Positions 60,601-64,000 of a stretch of DNA of 64,000 bases are shown one piece after another. A program made the translations under genes and the position numbers. The notes under the pieces are model-generated. The model saw only the letters and a program-made list of their open reading frames with translations, had not been told where the DNA came from and ran no database searches. The stretch comes from Tolypothrix tenuis PCC 7101 (lineage in GTDB: Bacteria > Cyanobacteriota > Cyanobacteriia > Cyanobacteriales > Nostocaceae), in contig NZ_AP018248.1 in the NCBI RefSeq assembly GCF_002368295.1, positions 7,589,326 to 7,653,325 of the forward strand, given 5' to 3'. The first letter of the stretch is position 1; every line of letters begins with the position of its first letter.

Positions 60601-61395
60601 GTCAGGATATCTACTGGCAAACTGATTGTCAGAGATGGTGCCAAAATTGACGTACAAAGTTTAGGGCCAGGCAATGCAGGTAATATGCAAGTTGTCGCTA
60701 ACTCCATCTTTTTAGATAATCAAGGCACTATATCTGCAACCACTACATCTGGTGAAGGTGGCAACATCAACCTGCAAACTAGAACTTTGCTGATGCGTCA
60801 TAACAGCCAGATATCTGCTACCGCAGGTGGCAGTGGTAATGGGGGTAACATTACCATTACTGGCTTTAGTCCAGCTAACTTTGTGGCGCTACTAGAAGGT
60901 AGTAAAATTACCGCCGATGCTTTCCAGGGTAGGGGAGGAAACATCAGCATTAACACTAGAGGTTTATTTACCTGTCCAGAATGCCAGATTAGTGCCAGTT
61001 CCGCACTGGGGGTAGCTGGTGAAATCAAAATTATTACACCAGAAGCAGAAAGTAACTTTGAAATTGTGGATATTCCCCAAGAAGTAGCGCAACCAGAACA
61101 GGTGGTAGCACAAGCTTGTCGAGCCACAGCCAGACAAGCACGGAGTGAATTTACTATTACCGGACGTGGCGGATTACCACCCCGTCCTAGCGAAGCCCTC
61201 AGTAGTGGAGCTTTAGTCAGTTTTGAACCTGCTGTTCCTAGCACCGCTACAGAGGTAAATCGTACCGCCCAGCTACCAGAGCCAGCGCGTGGTTGGTATG
61301 TGAACAGCCAAGGAGTATTAGTTCTCGCCAGTCAAGCACCATCTGCTAGTCCCTATAGTTCTGGATTACCTTCATCTAACTGCCATGCAAATTAA
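57631..61395 (+). CDS. TpsA-type exoprotein with filamentous hemagglutinin N-terminal domain
   Basis: 1254 residues. A signal peptide (cleavage near ASA-QISS, about 27) is followed by the TPS secretion domain (about 30-150) with SSVGTQVNI, FREFSVPTGGEAFF, NIINRVTGG and LINPSGINFGANAQLNIGG. The rest is a long parallel beta-helix built from degenerate repeats of about 20 residues rich in Gly, Asn, Ser and Thr (GAGKGGTLTVNASESIELSG pattern). A cysteine pair (FTCPECQIS) lies near residue 1112 and another cysteine closes the chain. It should be secreted by the TpsB protein encoded next, overlapping by 11 bp. Confidence 0.93.
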   Translation: MKQVPRQILITCSVYLCSLFAAYSASAQISSDSSVGTQVNISGSASNIYEITGGSQVGSNLFHSFREFSVPTGGEAFFNNNTNLNNITNIINRVTGGSISNIDGLIRENYGANFILINPSGINFGANAQLNIGGSFLASTAASVKFADGAEFGATNIATPPLLTVSVPVGLQFGQNPAAIRLQGQGHNITLQSPIFSPFTRGTTNGLKVKPGNTLALVGGGIISEGGTLIAEGGRIDLGSVAGGLVSLNPNAQGWSLGYQGVSNFGDISLSQKALADTSGPGSGSIQLQGRNIGIRDGSVVLIQTQGAESAGSINVKATDSLTLVGTTTDGQISSNLFTETLDAGKSGDINVFTPRLVIQDGAAISAVTYTAAPGGNININADQSVQVIGFSPFNLSRFTNITAATFGAGDAGRLTISTTQLSALSGGTITSVTVGGTGSGGNLNINADKLVELIGVAPGVFTPSAISAGTAGPGKAGSVAINTERVVIKDGGRIDASTLASGPAGSITINAKESVDLSGKVSGSVNPSLIISSANIVDPTLQQLLRVPPVPSGASGDVTINTGRFTVTDGAQATVRNDGSGDAGTLRVNADSILLNNQGGITAVTSGGKGGTIDLKVKDTLEMSGSSQISSDNLGAGAAGNLTIDTGKLKMSDRSFFSALTYGEGKGGDLNIRAADSIDIVGTGFAEFQGTFQVGALLGTLKPTDRGTGIFIGSVGAGTSGNLNLETRSLKMQNGGIIFSPTFTSGVGGTVNIRASDVVDVNGSAIQTGNVRGSTGTASDIIIDTKQLRLQDGGTIVSPTLGNGAGGDVLIKASDSVQIERTPPGAALLTGIYTNTTFGTGQGGDLRIDTGKLFVQDGVIGSNTGSSLPFGVIPFGGTGGNVIVNATDSVEIAGILPDARFPSGLGTTGFSASRSGDLTISTKKLILRDGADASTATLGAGKGGTLTVNASESIELSGTKVGDLVLGGISAAAGRANLPELPATGASGDVRISTGKLIVRDGAKIDVQSLGPGNAGNMQVVANSIFLDNQGTISATTTSGEGGNINLQTRTLLMRHNSQISATAGGSGNGGNITITGFSPANFVALLEGSKITADAFQGRGGNISINTRGLFTCPECQISASSALGVAGEIKIITPEAESNFEIVDIPQEVAQPEQVVAQACRATARQARSEFTITGRGGLPPRPSEALSSGALVSFEPAVPSTATEVNRTAQLPEPARGWYVNSQGVLVLASQAPSASPYSSGLPSSNCHAN

Positions 61396-63223
61396 AGAAA
61401 TAGGGGGAAAAGGGAAAGGGAAAAAGGGGAAAGGGATTGAATTACCGATGTTGTTTCCATTGATCTCAGGTAGTGCGTCATTGAATGCGAGTGTGAGGAG
61501 ACCGAAATTTTCTTGGTCTCCGTATCTTTCTTTGATGGTGCTGGTGACTCTACTAAATCAGACAAACGCTGTGCGGGGACAAACAATTAATCCTGTAACA
61601 CCGCAGCCGCCAGAACTACCGCCACCCCAGCCTCTACCGCCGACAACTGCACCGATTCAAATACCGCCAACAGCGCCACCATCACCCGATGAAGTGCGTG
61701 ATATTCCCGGGAATATCACAGTAAAACAGTTTGAGTTTGTCGGCAATACGGCATTTAGCCAAGCAGAATTAAATCAGGCGATCGCAGATTTTACCAATAA
61801 ACCCATCGCCTTTGCTCAACTCTTACAAGCGGCGAATCAAATCACCCAACTATATGTCCAAAAGGGTTACATTACCTCTGGTGCTTACATCCCTAGTCAA
61901 GAATTCCGTTCTGGAATCATTAAAATTCAGGTGGTAGAGGGCAGTTTAGAAGATATTCAAGTTAACGTCACTAAAGGACGGTTGAACCCAGATTATATTC
62001 GCAGTCGAATTGCTTTAGGCGCAAAAAAACCGCTGAATATCAATCAGTTACAGGAGGCTTTGCAAATATTGCAACTCAATCCTTTAATTGAGAGTTTGGA
62101 TGCGGAATTAACCGCTGGTACTAGGCCGGGTGTGAATTCTTTGGCGGTAAATGTCAAGGGTGCCAGAACTTTTAATGCCCAAGTTAACCTCAATAATAAT
62201 CGCAACCCTAGCGTCGGCAGTTTTGAGCGTGGTATTACTTTATCAGAAGCTAACCTGCTGGGAATAGGAGATAAGTTGAGTGTTTCCTATAGTAATACAG
62301 ATGGTAGTAATCAATATGAAGGTGGCTATACTGTACCTATCAATGCTCGCAATGGCACGATTGGCTTTAACTACCGCATCACAGACAATCGCATCGTGGA
62401 ACCGCCATTCAATGATTTGGATATTGAAGTCAATTCGCGGGAATTTGAACTAACTTATCGTCAACCCGTCATCCAAAGGGCGACACCAGAATTCAGTCAA
62501 GAACTGACACTTAGTTTCTCAGCCGCTAGAAGGGAAAGTTTTTCTTCGATTCAAGGTGTCAAATTTCCCTTATTTCCTGGTGCTAACGATCAAGGAGAAA
62601 CACGGTTAACTGAATTAAGTTTTGCTCAAGAATGGTTACAACGCAGCCGTAAAGAGGTATTAGCTGCGCGTTCCGAGTTTAACGTTGGGATTGGGGCTTT
62701 TGATGCCACGATTAATAACAACGAACCAGATAGTAGATATTTCCTCTGGCGGGGACAACTGATATATTTACGGCTCCTCGGTACACCCTCAACCCAAGGT
62801 GCGATCGCTCCCACATTATTGTTGCGTTCTAATTTGCAATTAGCAACTGAATCGCTGCTTTCCATTGAACAATTTAGTTTAGGTGGACAAGGAACAGTAC
62901 GCGGTTATCGCCAAGATACCTTACTCAGCGATAACGGCATTTTCGCATCCGCCGAATTGCGTTTACCCGTCGCCCGTTTCCCAGAAGTCCAAGGAACTTT
63001 GCAATTAGCCCCATTTATTGATGTCGGTACTGTATGGAATACAGGCAGAGAAAACCCCAGCCCCAACACACTCGCAGGCTTAGGATTAGGCTTACTCTGG
63101 CAAATGGGCGATCAATTCACAGCCCGCCTCGATTGGGGAATTCCTCTAGTGAGTATTGATACCGACAAGCGCACATGGCAAGACAATGGGTTGTATTTTC
63201 AATTGGAGTATAAAGCGTTTTAA
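61385..63223 (+). CDS. TpsB-type outer-membrane transporter (ShlB/FhaC family)
   Basis: 612 residues if started at 61385. The first 21 residues (KGKGKKGKG type) come from a purine-rich repeat, so the ATG at 61448 is an alternative start. A hydrophobic segment and a Pro-rich linker (about 60-100) precede two POTRA domains (ITVKQFEFVGNTAFSQAELNQAI; LRQL-type second domain) and a C-terminal 16-strand barrel with VRGYRQDTL, the conserved barrel motif. It exports the TpsA protein through the outer membrane. Start overlaps the tpsA stop, so coupled translation is expected. Confidence 0.92.
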   Translation: MQIKEIGGKGKGKKGKGIELPMLFPLISGSASLNASVRRPKFSWSPYLSLMVLVTLLNQTNAVRGQTINPVTPQPPELPPPQPLPPTTAPIQIPPTAPPSPDEVRDIPGNITVKQFEFVGNTAFSQAELNQAIADFTNKPIAFAQLLQAANQITQLYVQKGYITSGAYIPSQEFRSGIIKIQVVEGSLEDIQVNVTKGRLNPDYIRSRIALGAKKPLNINQLQEALQILQLNPLIESLDAELTAGTRPGVNSLAVNVKGARTFNAQVNLNNNRNPSVGSFERGITLSEANLLGIGDKLSVSYSNTDGSNQYEGGYTVPINARNGTIGFNYRITDNRIVEPPFNDLDIEVNSREFELTYRQPVIQRATPEFSQELTLSFSAARRESFSSIQGVKFPLFPGANDQGETRLTELSFAQEWLQRSRKEVLAARSEFNVGIGAFDATINNNEPDSRYFLWRGQLIYLRLLGTPSTQGAIAPTLLLRSNLQLATESLLSIEQFSLGGQGTVRGYRQDTLLSDNGIFASAELRLPVARFPEVQGTLQLAPFIDVGTVWNTGRENPSPNTLAGLGLGLLWQMGDQFTARLDWGIPLVSIDTDKRTWQDNGLYFQLEYKAF

Positions 63224-63312
63224 AGGGTAATTGGTAATGGGTAATTGGTAATGGAAAAAACATCAAATGACAAATAACAAATGACAAATGACAAATAACA
63301 AATAACAAAACT
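63224..63312. repeat. GGTAATG/CAAATGA heptamers before the last gene
   Basis: GGTAATT/GGTAATG units, then CAAATGA and CAAATAA units, fill the 89-bp gap between the tpsB stop and the next ATG. Confidence 0.85.
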
Positions 63313-64000
63313 ATGTTTTATAAAAAATATCGTCGTTTATTGGTTTTTATACTTTCGGCTTTATTGGGACTTTTATCTAGTTTGAGTATTCCTGCTTGGT
63401 CAAATTCTAGTAGTCAACAAGTTAGGAATTCCCAAGAATCAGAAAAATTATCGACTCCCCAATTACCAATTACCAATTACCAATTACCAATTACCCAATC
63501 CCCAGCTCTAGACCTAGCTCGAGAAGGTCAACAACGCTACAATGCGGGACAATTAGAAGCAGCAGCGAAGTTATGGCAAAGGGCGGCTGAGGCTTATCAA
63601 AAAGCGGGCGATCGCGAGGGGATGAGTAAGAGTCTGATTAATAAGTCTCAGGCTTTGCAAGATTTGGGGCTTTATCCCACTGCTTGTAAGACTGTATTGC
63701 AAGCTTTAGCGATAAAAAACCCAGCTTGTAGCCCTAATCAAATTGACGAAGTTCAAAAAACCTTTGCTCAACAACAAGGTTCTTTGTCTCTCACTCAAGG
63801 AATTGGTTTACATAGCCTGGGTGATATTCTTCGCAAGCAGGGATTATTACAACAGTCACAAGAAATTTTGCAGTTGAGTCTGTCTGCAATGGGAGAATCA
63901 CCTGCAAAAAGTGGGGTGCTGCTGAGTTTAGGAAATACTCAACGCCTGTTAGGAAACCAAAGCCGCGATCGCTGGGATTATGACGCAGTTACGGAAATTA
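63313..64000 (+). CDS. TPR protein, probable CHAT type, cut by right edge
   Basis: The frame is open from the ATG at 63313 to the window end (229 codons). A signal peptide (about 1-30, LLSSLSIPAWS-NSS) precedes a short low-complexity segment (QLPITNYQLPIT, about 49-62) encoded by an AATTACC heptamer run. Then come TPR units beginning ALDLAREGQQRYNAGQLEAAAKLWQRAAEAYQKAGDR. This start is typical of the exported TPR-CHAT proteins that accompany TpsA/TpsB pairs in cyanobacteria. The catalytic region lies outside the window, so CHAT is inferred from context. Confidence 0.8.
   Translation, partial: MFYKKYRRLLVFILSALLGLLSSLSIPAWSNSSSQQVRNSQESEKLSTPQLPITNYQLPITQSPALDLAREGQQRYNAGQLEAAAKLWQRAAEAYQKAGDREGMSKSLINKSQALQDLGLYPTACKTVLQALAIKNPACSPNQIDEVQKTFAQQQGSLSLTQGIGLHSLGDILRKQGLLQQSQEILQLSLSAMGESPAKSGVLLSLGNTQRLLGNQSRDRWDYDAVTEI
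63457..63503. repeat. AATTACC heptamer run inside the coding frame
   Basis: Five AATTACC-type units continue through the open frame of the last gene and encode QLPITNYQLPIT. Three heptamers are seven codons, so the run can stay in frame. Confidence 0.85.

Noticed and set aside
1..64000. An intact insertion sequence, prophage or integrase-bearing island
   Set aside because: No transposase, integrase, capsid or terminase gene was seen; the mobile DNA here is all non-autonomous.

Overview
The window looks like the chromosome of a filamentous, probably heterocyst-forming cyanobacterium (Nostoc/Calothrix-like Nostocales). The evidence is the many HIP1 octamers (GCGATCGC), long runs of heptanucleotide repeats (CCCCAAT, GGTAATT, GGGCATT types) between genes, small palindromic and MITE-like repeats, and a gene set that includes flavodiiron proteins with a PsiE-like partner, a rubrerythrin-rubredoxin fusion, CHAT/TPR proteins, a COP23-domain protein and a chemoreceptor with a bilin-type GAF domain. 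No taxon was confirmed by a search.

Layout. 1-6.5 kb: a GH13 glycosidase cut by the left edge, a CoA-binding protein, an O-methyltransferase, TrhO, tRNA-Ala(UGC), an Asn-rich secreted repeat protein, an L,D-transpeptidase and a candidate 32-residue membrane protein. 6.6-9.3 kb: a large secreted zinc metalloprotease. 10.0-14.6 kb: a photoprotective operon flv4 / PsiE-like / flv2 with unusual spacers. 15.1-18.5 kb: a DUF4253 protein, rubrerythrin and an SDR among several mobile repeats. 18.7-25 kb: an RND pump with its adaptor, and a LysR regulator. 25-28.2 kb: an acyltransferase, Ddl and a membrane protein. 28.2-31.5 kb: a repeat-dense accessory stretch with a toxin remnant, a Ser/Thr kinase, a 21-bp minisatellite and a gene fragment truncated by a MITE. 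31.5-36.3 kb: a histidine kinase, DUF4079, DM13, a conserved hypothetical and a P450-like protein. 37.2-41 kb: a cyclooxygenase-like heme peroxidase and two GNAT proteins. 41.1-46 kb: a TPR-CHAT protein and a lipoprotein. 46.3-48.7 kb: a compact operon of a dead HtrA paralogue, an apparently active cytosolic HtrA and a LuxR-type regulator with a degenerate receiver. 50.1-56.6 kb: a chemoreceptor whose GAF domain carries both cysteines of DXCF cyanobacteriochromes, then a triplicated-module TPR membrane protein. 57-64 kb: a COP23 protein, a TpsA/TpsB two-partner secretion pair and a CHAT-type TPR protein cut by the right edge.

The signals most worth following are these: (i) the pseudoprotease/HtrA/pseudo-receiver operon at 46.3-48.7 kb; (ii) the putative photoreceptor-chemoreceptor at 50.1 kb; (iii) the COX-like peroxidase next to a short, degenerate P450-like protein; (iv) two families of non-autonomous mobile elements with clear terminal inverted repeats and 9-bp or 11-bp target duplications, one of them inserted inside another repeat so that the empty site can be reconstructed; and (v) repeats that have become coding sequence, in the GH13 enzyme and the last CHAT-type protein. 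Three- to four-base calls and residue numbers were made by hand; family names rest on motif recognition, not on database searches.
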